64,000 nt of DNA from NCBI GenBank assembly GCA_963727765.1, contig CAVSGZ010000004.1, positions 237,179 through 301,178 of the forward strand, in the 5' to 3' direction. Positions 23,412-31,586 of this stretch are shown piece by piece (position 1 is the stretch's first letter; each line of letters opens with the position of its first letter). The stretch is from FEN-299 sp963727765. GTDB lineage: Bacteria; Acidobacteriota; Vicinamibacteria; Vicinamibacterales; Fen-181. Made by a program: the position numbers and the translations under genes. The notes beneath the pieces were generated by a model. That model was not told the DNA's origin and did no database searches. It saw only the letters and a program-made list of their open reading frames with translations.

Positions 23412-25045
23412 CGACCAATCAGGCGCTCGCCGTGGCCGCCGTCGATGGCCTGCTCCTGGCCGGCGTCCGCACGTTCTGCGTCTGCCCGGGCGGACGCAAT
23501 GCGCCGCTCGTCGAGGCGCTCGACGCGCTGGCCGCAGGGCGGGTCGAGGTGCTCTCCTTCTTCGACGAGCGCGGCGCGGGGTTCTTCGCCCTCGGGCGCG
23601 CGCGGCGCGACCGCTCGCCGGTCGCCGTGGTGACGACGTCGGGGACCGCCGCCGCCGAGCTGCTGCCCGCAATGGTGGAGGGTTACTACGCGTTGGTGCC
23701 CATCGTCGCGGTGACGGCCGACCGGCCGCGCGCGTTTCGCGGCACCGGCGCGCCGCAGGCGATCGAGCAGGTGAACCTCTTCGGCCCCTACGCGACGGTG
23801 TCGCTCGACGCCGCCGGCCCCGACGAGTTCCACTGGTGGCCATCGCTCGACGGCCCCGCCCATCTCAATCTCTGTTTCGCCGAGCCGCTGCTCGGCGGTT
23901 GGGACCCCGCCTTCGTGCCAGATGCCGGCAAGACACGTGTCCCGCACGGCGGGGCTGAAGCCCCGCCCTACAAAGGCGTCGCTGCCGGGAAGGTGTGGGG
24001 CGAGGCTCCTGCCTCGCCGACAAGCAGCAGCCAGCAGGCCGAGGTCGATCGGTTCCTCTCCTCGGCCCGGTCGCCGCTCGTCATCGCGGGCGGTCTCCAG
24101 CAGGATGGTGATGCAGACGCCGCGGAGCGCTTCTGCCGCGCGCTGGGCGCGCCGGTGCTCGCCGAGGCCAGCTCCGGGATCCGGCAGAGCGTGCTCGCGC
24201 TACTGTTGCGATCGGGCGACGCGGCCGCTCATCGTGGATTCGAGCGGGGCGTGTTCGATTCGGTGGTCCGGATCGGCGACGTGCCCTCCTTCCGGGTGTG
24301 GCGCGATCTCGAGCTCTCGCTGTCGGTGCCCGTGCTGTCGGTCTCGAGGAAACCCTGGCGCGGCCTGATACGCGGCACGCTGGTGCAGGTGGCAGCCGGC
24401 GCGCCGTTGCCGTTGAAGATCGACAGCTTGCCCGCGCCCGCGGCGGGCGTGGCGGAGTTGCTCGACTGGGACCGGCATCTCACAACCGCCACCGACCGGC
24501 TGCTCGAGGCGCTGCCGCAAAGCGAGCCCGCGCTGATCCGGCGCCTGTCGACCTCGATCCCTCCCGGCTCGTTCGTGTATCTCGGCAACAGCCTGCCGAT
24601 CCGCGAGTGGAACCGCTTGGCGAGCGTGGCCGATCGCGGGTTCGTGATGGGCGAGAATCGCGGCGCCAACGGCATCGACGGCCAGGTCGCCAGCTTCCTC
24701 GGCTGGGCCAGGCGGGACGTCGAGAACTGGGCCGTCGTCGGCGATCTCACGGCGCTCTACGACCTGTCGGCGCTTTGGGCCATCCGTCATCTCGACGGCT
24801 TCCGCCTCCGCATCGTCGTCATCAACAACGGCGGCGGGCGGATCTTCCAGCGGATGTACCGGAACGAGCGGTTCCAGAACCGCCACCAGACCGGATTCGC
24901 GGCGTGGGCGGCGACGTGGGGCGCCGAGTATCACGACGCGCTCCCCAGCGGCGCGATCGGGGCGGCCGCCGTGATCGAGTTGAGGCCGAGCGAGACCGAG
25001 ACCGACCTCTTCTGGAACCGGCTCGACGAGGAGGCGCGGCGATGA
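23408..25045 (+). CDS. menD: SEPHCHC synthase (MenD) carrying an in-frame palindromic insertion
   Basis: A thiamine-diphosphate enzyme that joins isochorismate and 2-oxoglutarate. 545 residues. N-terminal marks are VCPGGRNAPL, FFDERGAGFFALG, TTSGTAAAELLPA, VTADRPRAFRGTGAPQAIEQ; C-terminal marks are NSLPIREWN, GANGIDGQVASFLG, GDLTALYDLSAL and VVINNGGGRIFQ. Residues about 180-204 (VPHGGAEAPPYKGVAAGKVW) are not MenD-like: the DNA there has two perfect palindromes (23948-23967 and 23999-24018) of the kind seen in intergenic repeats. The reading frame survives. The gene overlaps menF and menH by four bases each. Confidence 0.93.
   Translation: MTTNQALAVAAVDGLLLAGVRTFCVCPGGRNAPLVEALDALAAGRVEVLSFFDERGAGFFALGRARRDRSPVAVVTTSGTAAAELLPAMVEGYYALVPIVAVTADRPRAFRGTGAPQAIEQVNLFGPYATVSLDAAGPDEFHWWPSLDGPAHLNLCFAEPLLGGWDPAFVPDAGKTRVPHGGAEAPPYKGVAAGKVWGEAPASPTSSSQQAEVDRFLSSARSPLVIAGGLQQDGDADAAERFCRALGAPVLAEASSGIRQSVLALLLRSGDAAAHRGFERGVFDSVVRIGDVPSFRVWRDLELSLSVPVLSVSRKPWRGLIRGTLVQVAAGAPLPLKIDSLPAPAAGVAELLDWDRHLTTATDRLLEALPQSEPALIRRLSTSIPPGSFVYLGNSLPIREWNRLASVADRGFVMGENRGANGIDGQVASFLGWARRDVENWAVVGDLTALYDLSALWAIRHLDGFRLRIVVINNGGGRIFQRMYRNERFQNRHQTGFAAWAATWGAEYHDALPSGAIGAAAVIELRPSETETDLFWNRLDEEARR
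23940..24020 (+). repeat. REP-type palindromes inserted inside menD
   Basis: GGCGGGGC-TGAA-GCCCCGCC (23948-23967) is followed by GGCGAGGC-TCCT-GCCTCGCC (23999-24018). The first has the same GGCT-GA-AGCC core as the intergenic repeats at 20.2, 29.8 and 48.0 kb. The segment adds about 25 codons between the first and second MenD domains without breaking the frame. Confidence 0.7.
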
Positions 25046-25806
25046 ACGGGCCGTACCGCCTCGTGACGCTGCACGGGTTTCTGGGCCGGGCCTCGGACTG
25101 GGAGGCGCTGGCCAAGTGGTTCCCCGACGCGTCGATGACCTCGCTCGATCTCTGGCCGCTCGTGGCGCTGCCGGACGCGGCCGACTGGCCGTCGGTCGGG
25201 CGCGTGCTCGACCGCGCGCTGGCGGGAGCCCTGGGTGGTGACGATGGGCCGGTGTTCGTGATCGGCTACTCGTTCGGCGCGCGGCTCGCGTTGGCGAGCC
25301 ACCTGCTCGGGGCGCCGGGTTCTCCCGTGCGCGGCTGTTGTTTCGTGTCGTGCCATCCGGGGCTGGCCGAGGAGGACGAGGACGCCCGGGCGGCGCGGCG
25401 AGCCTCGGACGAGACGTGGGCCTGCCGCCTGCTCGAATGGCCGCAGCCTGACATCTGGCGCGAGTGGGATGCCCAGCCCGTGTTCAACCTCTCGCGCACG
25501 CCCGCGCCGCGCACCGGATTGCCGGCGCCGCGGACCGCGCTGGCCGGCGCCGTTCGCCGATTCTCGCTCGGCACGCAGCCGGACTTCAGGCCGCGCCTGC
25601 GCGAGTGGCCCTCGCCCGCGCTGTGGGTCACCGGCGCGCTCGACACCAAGTTCTCGGCGATTGCGCGGAACCTGTCGTCAGCCGGCGTGCCGGCGACGTT
25701 CGCGACCTGTGAGGCGGCAGGGCACCGGGTGCCCTGGGACGACCCGCCCGCGTTCGCGGACGTGGTCCGGGCGTGGATGACGCACGTGATGGAGACGTCC
25801 CGATGA
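25042..25806 (+). CDS. menH: SHCHC synthase, alpha/beta hydrolase
   Basis: Removes pyruvate from SEPHCHC in menaquinone synthesis. 254 residues with an alpha/beta hydrolase fold: LHGFLGRASDWEAL (oxyanion loop), the nucleophile elbow GYSFGARLAL (Ser), an Asp in VTGALDTKFS and a His in EAAGHRVPWDDP. Overlaps menD (ATGA) and menB (ATGA). The position between menD and menB supports MenH rather than a general esterase. Confidence 0.9.
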   Translation: MNGPYRLVTLHGFLGRASDWEALAKWFPDASMTSLDLWPLVALPDAADWPSVGRVLDRALAGALGGDDGPVFVIGYSFGARLALASHLLGAPGSPVRGCCFVSCHPGLAEEDEDARAARRASDETWACRLLEWPQPDIWREWDAQPVFNLSRTPAPRTGLPAPRTALAGAVRRFSLGTQPDFRPRLREWPSPALWVTGALDTKFSAIARNLSSAGVPATFATCEAAGHRVPWDDPPAFADVVRAWMTHVMETSR

Positions 25807-26633
25807 GCTCAACTTCCCAGTCGTGGCAGACGGTCAAGACCTACGAGGACATCCTCTTCGTCAAGACCGAGGACGGCGTCGCGAAGATCGTCATCAACCG
25901 GCCGGCCCGCCGCAACGCCTTCAGGCCGAAGACGGTCACCGAGATGATCGACGCCTTCGCGGCGTGCCGCGAGGACCCGTCGATCGGCGTCGTCATCCTC
26001 ACCGGCGCCGGCGACAAGGCCTTCTGCTCGGGCGGCGACCAGAAGATCCGCGGCGGCCAGGGGTACGTGGACGAGGGCGGCGTGCCGCGGCTGAACGTGC
26101 TCGATCTCCAGAAGCAGATCCGCGCGCTGCCCAAGCCGGTCATCGCGATGGTGGCCGGTTACGCCATCGGCGGCGGCCACGTGCTGCACGTCGTGTGCGA
26201 CCTGACGATCGCGGCCGACAACGCGATCTTCGGGCAGACCGGACCGAAGGTCGGCTCCTTCGACGGCGGCCTCGGGTCGAGCTACCTCGCGCGGATCGTC
26301 GGCCAGAAGAAGGCGCGCGAGATCTGGTACCTCTGCCGGCAATACACCGCGCAGCAGGCGCTCGAGATGGGGCTCGTCAACGCGGTCGTGCCGCTGGCGG
26401 ATCTCGAGACGGTGACGCTCGAGTGGGCGCGCGAGATGCTGGCGCACTCGCCGCTGGCGCTGAGGTGCCTGAAGGCCGCGCTCAACGCCGACTGCGACGG
26501 GCAGATCGGCCTGCTCGATCTCGCGGGCAACGCGACGCTGCTCTACTACATGAGCGAGGAGGCGCAGGAAGGGAAGAAGGCCTACCTCGAGAAGCGCAAG
26601 CCGGACTTCAAGCAGTTCCCGAGGCTTCCGTGA
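25803..26633 (+). CDS. menB: 1,4-dihydroxy-2-naphthoyl-CoA synthase
   Basis: A crotonase-family enzyme that closes the second ring of naphthoquinone from o-succinylbenzoyl-CoA. 276 residues. MenB-specific segments are INRPARRNAFRPKTVTEM, GDKAFCSGGDQKIRG, AGYAIGGGHVLHVVCDLTIAADNAIFGQTGPKVGSFDGG, and the C-terminal YYMSEEAQEGKKAYLEKRKPDF. ATG 25803 overlaps menH. The GTG of menA overlaps its stop. Confidence 0.95.
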   Translation: MSSTSQSWQTVKTYEDILFVKTEDGVAKIVINRPARRNAFRPKTVTEMIDAFAACREDPSIGVVILTGAGDKAFCSGGDQKIRGGQGYVDEGGVPRLNVLDLQKQIRALPKPVIAMVAGYAIGGGHVLHVVCDLTIAADNAIFGQTGPKVGSFDGGLGSSYLARIVGQKKAREIWYLCRQYTAQQALEMGLVNAVVPLADLETVTLEWAREMLAHSPLALRCLKAALNADCDGQIGLLDLAGNATLLYYMSEEAQEGKKAYLEKRKPDFKQFPRLP

Positions 26634-27523
26634 CCGTGCGGACCGCATCGCCCTGGCTGCTGGCCGCCCGGCCCAAGACGCTGACGGCCAGTCTCTCCCC
26701 GGTGATGCTCGGCACCGGCCTGGCCGTGGCGTTCTCGCCGCGGCCGGTTCCGCTTGCTCTCGCAGGGCTGGCGCTGGCCTCCGCCCTCTGCATCCAGATC
26801 GGCAGCAACCTGGTCAACGACGCGGTTGACTTCGTGAAGGGCGCGGACACGGCCGAGCGCATCGGGCCGGTGCGCGTCACGCAGAGCGGCCTGCTGCACG
26901 GCCGCCACGTGATGGCCGGCGCCACCGCGTTCTTCTTCGTGGCGGCGCTGCTCGGCGTTCCGCTCGTCCTCGCCGGCGGCGTGCCCATCATCGTCATCGG
27001 GACCCTGTCCATCGTCGCGGGGTACGCCTACACGGCGGGGCCGTTTCCGCTGGCCTACCTGGGGCTCGGCGAAGTGTTCGTCCTGCTGTTCTACGGCCTG
27101 GCGGCCGTGAAGGGGATGGCCTACGTGCTGACCGGCGCGGGGATGTCGCCTTGGGCGGAGGTGGCGGCGCTGCAGGTCGGGCTCCAGAGCGCGGCGCTGC
27201 TCGCCGTCAACAACACGCGCGACGTGGCCGGCGACGTGCTGGCGGGCAAGCGCACGCTGGCTGTCAGGTTCGGCGGCCGGTTCGCCCGAGCCGAGATCGC
27301 CGTGCTCGTGGCCGTGCCGTACCTGCTGGGCATCGGTTGGATCGCGGCCGGCCACCCGTGGGCCGCGGCGCTGCCGCTGCTCACGCTGCCGATCGCCGCG
27401 CGCCTCGTGCACGGCGTGTGGACGGAGCCGCCGAGCCGCAGGTTCAACGTGTTCCTGGCGCAGACCGCGCTGCTGCAGGTCGTCTTCTGCGCGCTGGCCG
27501 CCGTCGGCCTGGTGATGCGATGA
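26630..27523 (+). CDS. menA: 1,4-dihydroxy-2-naphthoate polyprenyltransferase
   Basis: An integral membrane UbiA-family prenyltransferase that attaches the isoprenoid tail to DHNA. 297 residues with about eight or nine membrane helices. The first Asp-rich motif is NLVNDAVDFVKGAD and the second is NNTRDVAGDVLAGKRTLAVRFGG, both in the MenA form. GTG 26630 overlaps the menB stop and the TGA overlaps the menE ATG. Confidence 0.95.
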   Translation: MTVRTASPWLLAARPKTLTASLSPVMLGTGLAVAFSPRPVPLALAGLALASALCIQIGSNLVNDAVDFVKGADTAERIGPVRVTQSGLLHGRHVMAGATAFFFVAALLGVPLVLAGGVPIIVIGTLSIVAGYAYTAGPFPLAYLGLGEVFVLLFYGLAAVKGMAYVLTGAGMSPWAEVAALQVGLQSAALLAVNNTRDVAGDVLAGKRTLAVRFGGRFARAEIAVLVAVPYLLGIGWIAAGHPWAAALPLLTLPIAARLVHGVWTEPPSRRFNVFLAQTALLQVVFCALAAVGLVMR

Positions 27524-28744
27524 CGGGAGCGTCCTATCTCGAGCCCGGCGCCGAGCCGATTCGACTGGGAGGGCCGCGAGTCGCTCGTCCTCGCGAACCC
27601 GGAATGGATTCGGCGGCACACCGGCGGTCTCTCCGGGATCGCGCGCCGGCTGCCGGCCTTCGACGCGCACATCTGGGTGTCCACCTCGGGCACGAGCAGC
27701 GCGGTGCCCGGGCACGTGCGTTGGATCGCGCTCGCGAAGGCCGCCTTCCTCGCGTCGGCGCGCGGCGTGAACCGGCACCTTGACGCCGGCGCGTCCGACG
27801 TGTGGGCCCACGCGCTGCCGACCTTCCACGTGGGCGGTCTCGGCATTCTCGCCCGCGGATGGCTCAGCGGGGCCCGCGTCGTGCCGTCGGTCACCGGCAA
27901 GTGGAACGCGGCTCGATTTCACGAAGTCGTCGGCCGCGAGCGGGCGACGCTCTCCGCGCTCGTGCCATCCCAGGTCCACGACCTGGTGGCGGCCGGCCTC
28001 GCCTCGCCGCCCTCGATGCGCGCGGTCGTCGTCGGCGGCGCGCGGATGGACGCGTCGCTCTACGCGCAGGCCCGCGCCCTCGGCTGGCCCTGCCTGCCAA
28101 GCTACGGCCTCACCGAGACCTGTTCCCAGGTGGCGACCGCTTCGCTGTCATCGCTTTCGGCCCCGGGTTGTCCGATCGTGCTGCCCGTGCTCGGCCACGC
28201 GGAGATCCGGGCGGGGGACGAGCAGCGGCTGGCGGTACGCGCCGAGTCGCTGCTGACCTGCTGCGCCGAGCTGGACGACCGCGGGGCGCGCGCCTGGGAT
28301 CCGAAACAGGACGGCTGGTTTCCGACCGAGGATGCCGGCCGCGTCGGAGCCGACGGCGTCGAAGTATTCGGGCGGCTGTCCGAGTCGGTGAAGGTGCTGG
28401 GCGAGTTCGTGTCGCTCCCGCACGTCGAGGAACAGGCGCGGCGCTGGGCCGCCGCGGAAGGCCTGTCCGTGCTGCCCGGATTCGATCTGGCCGTCGCCGC
28501 GCCGCCGCACGACAGGCTGGGCCACGAGATCGTGCTGGCGGTGGCCTGCCGCGCGCCGCTCGACGCCGCCAGGCGGTCTGCCATCGAAGCGTCGCTCGAA
28601 GCCGACGGCCGTGATCGCCTGCTCTCGTTCGAGCAAGTCCGCCGCGTGGCGTGGGTGGACGAGATTCCGCGAACGCCGCTCGGCAAGTGCCGGCGCGCCC
28701 TACTCGCTCGCCAGGTGGGGAAGCAGGCGGGACTTGATCGCTGA
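27520..28744 (+). CDS. menE: o-Succinylbenzoate-CoA ligase (MenE-like) with an apparent +1 frameshift near the start
   Basis: An adenylate-forming ligase that makes o-succinylbenzoyl-CoA. ATG 27520 overlaps the menA stop and encodes MTGASYLEPGAEP. The family sequence then continues one frame over (FDWEGRESLVLANPEWI, then VSTSGTSSAVPGHVRWIALAK); the second frame has no upstream start codon after the menA stop. Deleting one base near 27559 gives about 407 residues. Other marks are YGLTETCSQ, WFPTEDAGRV and the C-terminal Lys in IPRTPLGKCRR. Short for the family, as many MenE are. The 3' end overlaps the thioesterase on the other strand by 45 bases. Confidence 0.85.
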
Positions 28745-29122
28745 CGGGATCGGGATCTTCGTCCAGGTCGCCGGGTCGGCGAACGCCTTGACGATGCGGG
28801 CCTCGGCGCAGAGGACCGGCTCCGCGCCCGCGCGATCGACGAACGCCGTCCGCACCTCGAACGACGACTCGCCGACCTTCGTCACCGACAGCTCCACGTC
28901 GTAGTGATGCCCCGGGCGCATCGGGCGATGGAACGTGGCCTCGGCGTGCTTGATCGGCGCCACGAACGTCGTGCTCTCGAACCAGTCCTCCCACCGCTCG
29001 ACCAGCTCCGAGACGACGAAGTCCTCGAACACTCGGTGCGCCAGCGCCTGCACGCGGCCGTAGAACAGGACGCCGCGCGCGTCGGCCTCGTCGAACCGGA
29101 TGGTGATCGTGCGCCTGAACAT
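28700..29122 (-). CDS. Hotdog (4HBT) acyl-CoA thioesterase, candidate DHNA-CoA hydrolase
   Basis: A 140-residue 4HBT-type thioesterase: TITIRFDEADARGVLFYGRVQALAHRVFEDF has the Asp and Tyr-Gly pattern of 4-hydroxybenzoyl-CoA and DHNA-CoA thioesterases, and HAEATFHRPMRPGHHYDVELSV is the second strand block. It converges on menE and the pathway needs a hydrolase between MenB and MenA, so DHNA-CoA hydrolase is a reasonable but unproven guess. ATG 29122 has GAGGTG six bases upstream; GTG 29131 is the alternative. It is cotranscribed with udk. Confidence 0.8.
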   Translation of the reverse strand: MFRRTITIRFDEADARGVLFYGRVQALAHRVFEDFVVSELVERWEDWFESTTFVAPIKHAEATFHRPMRPGHHYDVELSVTKVGESSFEVRTAFVDRAGAEPVLCAEARIVKAFADPATWTKIPIPSAIKSRLLPHLASE

Positions 29123-29132
29123 GCTCGTCACC

Positions 29133-29756
29133 TCACCGCGTGGCCAGGCTGCGGATGAGCGTCAGCATCATGTCGATGGCCACGGTGTTGTGGCCGCCGC
29201 GCGGGATGATGATGTCGGCGTACCGCTTGGTCGGCTCCACGAATTCCAGGTGCATCGGCTTGACGGTGCTCAGGTACTGATCGATCACCGAGTCCATCGT
29301 CCGGCCGCGCTCGGCGACGTCGCGCCGCAGCCGCCGGATGAACCGCGTGTCGTCGTCGGTGTCGACGAACACCTTGACGTCCATCAGGTCGCGCAGCGCC
29401 GCATCGGCGAAGATCAGAATCCCCTCGACGATGATGATCTGGCGCGGCTGCGCCGTGTCGGTCGTCTGGCGGCGCGCGTGGCGCGCGAAGTCGTAGGTGG
29501 GCAGCTCGACGGGACGGCCGGCGCGAAGGTCGGTGACGTGCCGGACGAGGAGATCGCTTTCGAGCGAGTCGGGGTGATCGTAGTTGAGCGCCGCCCGCTC
29601 CTCGAGCCGGAGCTCCGGGTGGTCGTAGTAATAGCGATCGTGCTCGAGCACGATCACGTGGTCGTCACCCATGCTCTCGACGATGCGGCTGACCACCGTC
29701 GTCTTGCCGGAACCCGACCCGCCCGCGACGCCAATCACCACCGGAACGCCCTTCAT
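29133..29756 (-). CDS. udk: Uridine kinase
   Basis: Phosphorylates uridine and cytidine in pyrimidine salvage. 207 residues. P-loop GVAGGSGSGKTTV at residues 9-21, then EHDRYYYDHPEL, NYDHPDSLESDLL, PTYDFARHARR, IIIVEGILIFAD, VFVDTDDDTRFIRRLRRDVAERGR and KPMHLEFVEPTKRYADIIIPRGG. A perfect GGAGGTG precedes ATG 29756. A stem-loop (29770-29795) sits just upstream. Confidence 0.95.
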   Translation of the reverse strand: MKGVPVVIGVAGGSGSGKTTVVSRIVESMGDDHVIVLEHDRYYYDHPELRLEERAALNYDHPDSLESDLLVRHVTDLRAGRPVELPTYDFARHARRQTTDTAQPRQIIIVEGILIFADAALRDLMDVKVFVDTDDDTRFIRRLRRDVAERGRTMDSVIDQYLSTVKPMHLEFVEPTKRYADIIIPRGGHNTVAIDMMLTLIRSLATR

Positions 29757-29769
29757 GACACCTCCAAAT

Positions 29770-29795
29770 GCGGGCTCCAGAATATCAGAGCCCGC
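29770..29795 (-). terminator. Hairpin between the DsbA-like gene and udk
   Basis: GCGGGCTC pairs with GAGCCCGC across a 10-base loop; on the minus strand it is followed by ATTT and then the udk ribosome site. It could end transcription from upstream or act as a leader structure for udk. Confidence 0.4.
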
Positions 29796-29820
29796 AGCTT
29801 TCGGCTCGCGACCGATGGCG

Positions 29821-29899
29821 GCGCACGGCTGAAGCCGTGCGCTATCTGGGACGACCACACGCAGAATCTCCAGATAACACAGGGCTTCAGCCCTGCGCA
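29821..29899 (+). repeat. REPIN-like two-hairpin repeat, copy B
   Basis: Hairpin 1 GCGCACGGCT-GA-AGCCGTGCGC (29821-29842), TATCTG (29843-29848), a 22-base centre, CAGATA (29871-29876), hairpin 2 CAGGGCT-TC-AGCCCTG (29880-29895). The hairpin 1 stem differs from copies A and C by compensatory changes that keep pairing. It lies just after the stop of the DsbA-like gene. Confidence 0.85.
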
Positions 29900-29908
29900 G
29901 TACGCCGC

Positions 29909-30553
29909 CTAGAACGAATCGATGATCGCCGCGTAGGTCGCAAACGGGTAGGCCCCGACGACAGTCTGGTTGTTGATGAAGAAGGTCGGCGTCCCGCTCA
30001 CTCCGTACTGCTGGGTGCCGGTCGTCATGATGGCGAGGATGCCGCTCTGGAGCCCCGACACGGCCAGGCAGGCGTCGACGTAGTCGGACGTGATCCCGAT
30101 CCCGGAGACGACGGTCTTGATGGCCGCGGTGTAATTGGCGGAGTACGCCCACGACGCCTGGTTCCGGAACAGCGTGTCGATGGTCGTGAAGAAGTTGCTG
30201 CCGGAACATCGGGCGACCATGGCCGCGGCCAGCGACGGCGCGTCGAGCGGGTAATCGCGGTACACGAATTTCACGCGCCCGGTGTCGATGTAGGTCGTCT
30301 TGATTTGCGGGAATGTCGCGGTCTCGAAGTCAGCGCAATGGCTGCAGCCGAGCGACGAGTATTCGATCATCGTCACCGGCGCGCTGGCGCTGCCGAGCGT
30401 CTTCTCGGCCAGCATCTCCGACAGCGTCGGCAGCGTGGGCGGCACCGTCGGCGTCACCGGCGACGACGTGGAGCAGGACGTGATGGCGACGGCGGCGAGC
30501 GCCGCCACGAGCGCGGCCGTCATCAGCCTGCCCGCACCTGGCCTCCGGCTCAT
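29909..30553 (-). CDS. DsbA-like thioredoxin-fold lipoprotein
   Basis: A thiol-disulfide oxidoreductase of the DsbA/thioredoxin_4 type, 214 residues. An N-terminal signal ends in the lipobox ITSC, so it should be lipid-anchored outside the cytoplasm. The redox motif is CSHC (SSLGCSHCADFE), and the cis-Pro loop is GVSGTPTFFINNQTVVGAYPF. Two further cysteines (ARCSGS and DACLAVSG) may form a structural disulfide. GGAGG precedes the ATG at 30553. Near-identical context is seen in many bacteria with vitamin K epoxide reductase, but none is nearby here. Confidence 0.88.
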   Translation of the reverse strand: MSRRPGAGRLMTAALVAALAAVAITSCSTSSPVTPTVPPTLPTLSEMLAEKTLGSASAPVTMIEYSSLGCSHCADFETATFPQIKTTYIDTGRVKFVYRDYPLDAPSLAAAMVARCSGSNFFTTIDTLFRNQASWAYSANYTAAIKTVVSGIGITSDYVDACLAVSGLQSGILAIMTTGTQQYGVSGTPTFFINNQTVVGAYPFATYAAIIDSF

Positions 30554-30600
30554 CGTTGAGCCTCCTGTGTGCGACACGGCCTTCAGCCCTCAGCCTGCTG

Positions 30601-31585
30601 TCAGGCCATCAAGCTGCAGATGGCCGCCACGTTGACGATGTCGTCGACGCTGCAGCCGCGGGACAGGTCGCAGTACCGGCTTCTTCAGACCCTGCACGAT
30701 CGGGCCGACGGCCTCGGCGCCGCCGATCCGCTCGGTGAGCTTGTAGCCGATGTTCCCCGCGTTCAGGTCGGGGAACACCATCACGTTGGCGCGCCCTGCG
30801 ACCGGCGACCCCTTGCACTTGCGCTCGCCGATCGAGGCGACCAGCGCGGCGTCGGCCTGCATCTCGCCGTCCACCATCAGGTCGGGCGCCTTCTCGCGGA
30901 CGATCGCCGTCGCCTTCTGGACCTTCTCGACGAGCGGGTGCGTGGCACTGCCCTTGGTCGAGAACGACAGCATCGCCACGCGCGGCTCGATCCCGGTGAC
31001 CGACTGGAAGTTCCTCGCCGAGCTGATGGCGATGTCGGCGAGCTGCGCGTCGGTCGGGTCCGGGTTGACGGCGCAGTCGGCGAAGCACAGCATGCGGCCG
31101 TCGGGGAGCACCATGATGAAGTAGCTGCTCACGATCGAGATGCCCGGCGCCACACCCACCGTGTAGATCGCGGCCCGAATGACGTCGCCCGTCGAGGAGA
31201 CGTTGCCGCCCACGACCACCCTGGCCCGGTCGGTCTCGAGCATCAGCCCCGCGAAGTAGAGCGGCTGCCGCACCAGCTCGGCCGCCTGCTCCCGCGTCAT
31301 CCCCTTGGCCTTCCGCTTCTCGTGGAGCAGGCCGGTGAACTCGTCCAGCCACGGGCTGAAGGCCGGGTCCACGATTGACACACCGGCCAGGTCGAGGCCC
31401 GCGTCGGCGGCCACCTTGCGGATGGCCGCTCCGGCGCCGACGAGCACGGGCTCGGCGATGCCCTGCTCGCGCAGCAGAACGGCGGCCTTCAGGACGCGCG
31501 CGTCCTCGGCATCGGGCAGGGCGACGGTGAAGCAGCGGCGTGCCGCGCTGGCACGGACGGTGGTGATGAAGGCGTTTTCACTCAT
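30601..31585 (-). CDS. pta: Phosphate acetyltransferase with an apparent +1 frameshift near the 3' end
   Basis: Interconverts acetyl-CoA and acetyl phosphate. The frame from ATG 31585 is a normal Pta (GLMLETDRARVVVGGNVSSTGDVIRAAIY, AMLSFSTKGSA, DGEMQADAALV, NVMVFPDLNAGNIGYKLTERIGGAEAVGPIVQGL) up to KKPV. The expected ending (DLSRGCSVDDIVNVAAICSLMA) continues one frame over to a TGA at 30601-30603. Seven bases (30670-30676) sit where six are expected. Without correction the frame runs to 30590 with an aberrant Arg-rich tail. The short Pta form of about 327 residues is restored by removing one base. It lies one base after ackA. Confidence 0.9.
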
Positions 31586-31586
31586 A

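Noticed and set aside
30590..30700. Programmed frameshift in pta.
   Set aside because: No slippery heptamer or stimulating structure is evident at GGTACTGCG, and four other genes have the same kind of +1 change; an assembly error is simpler.
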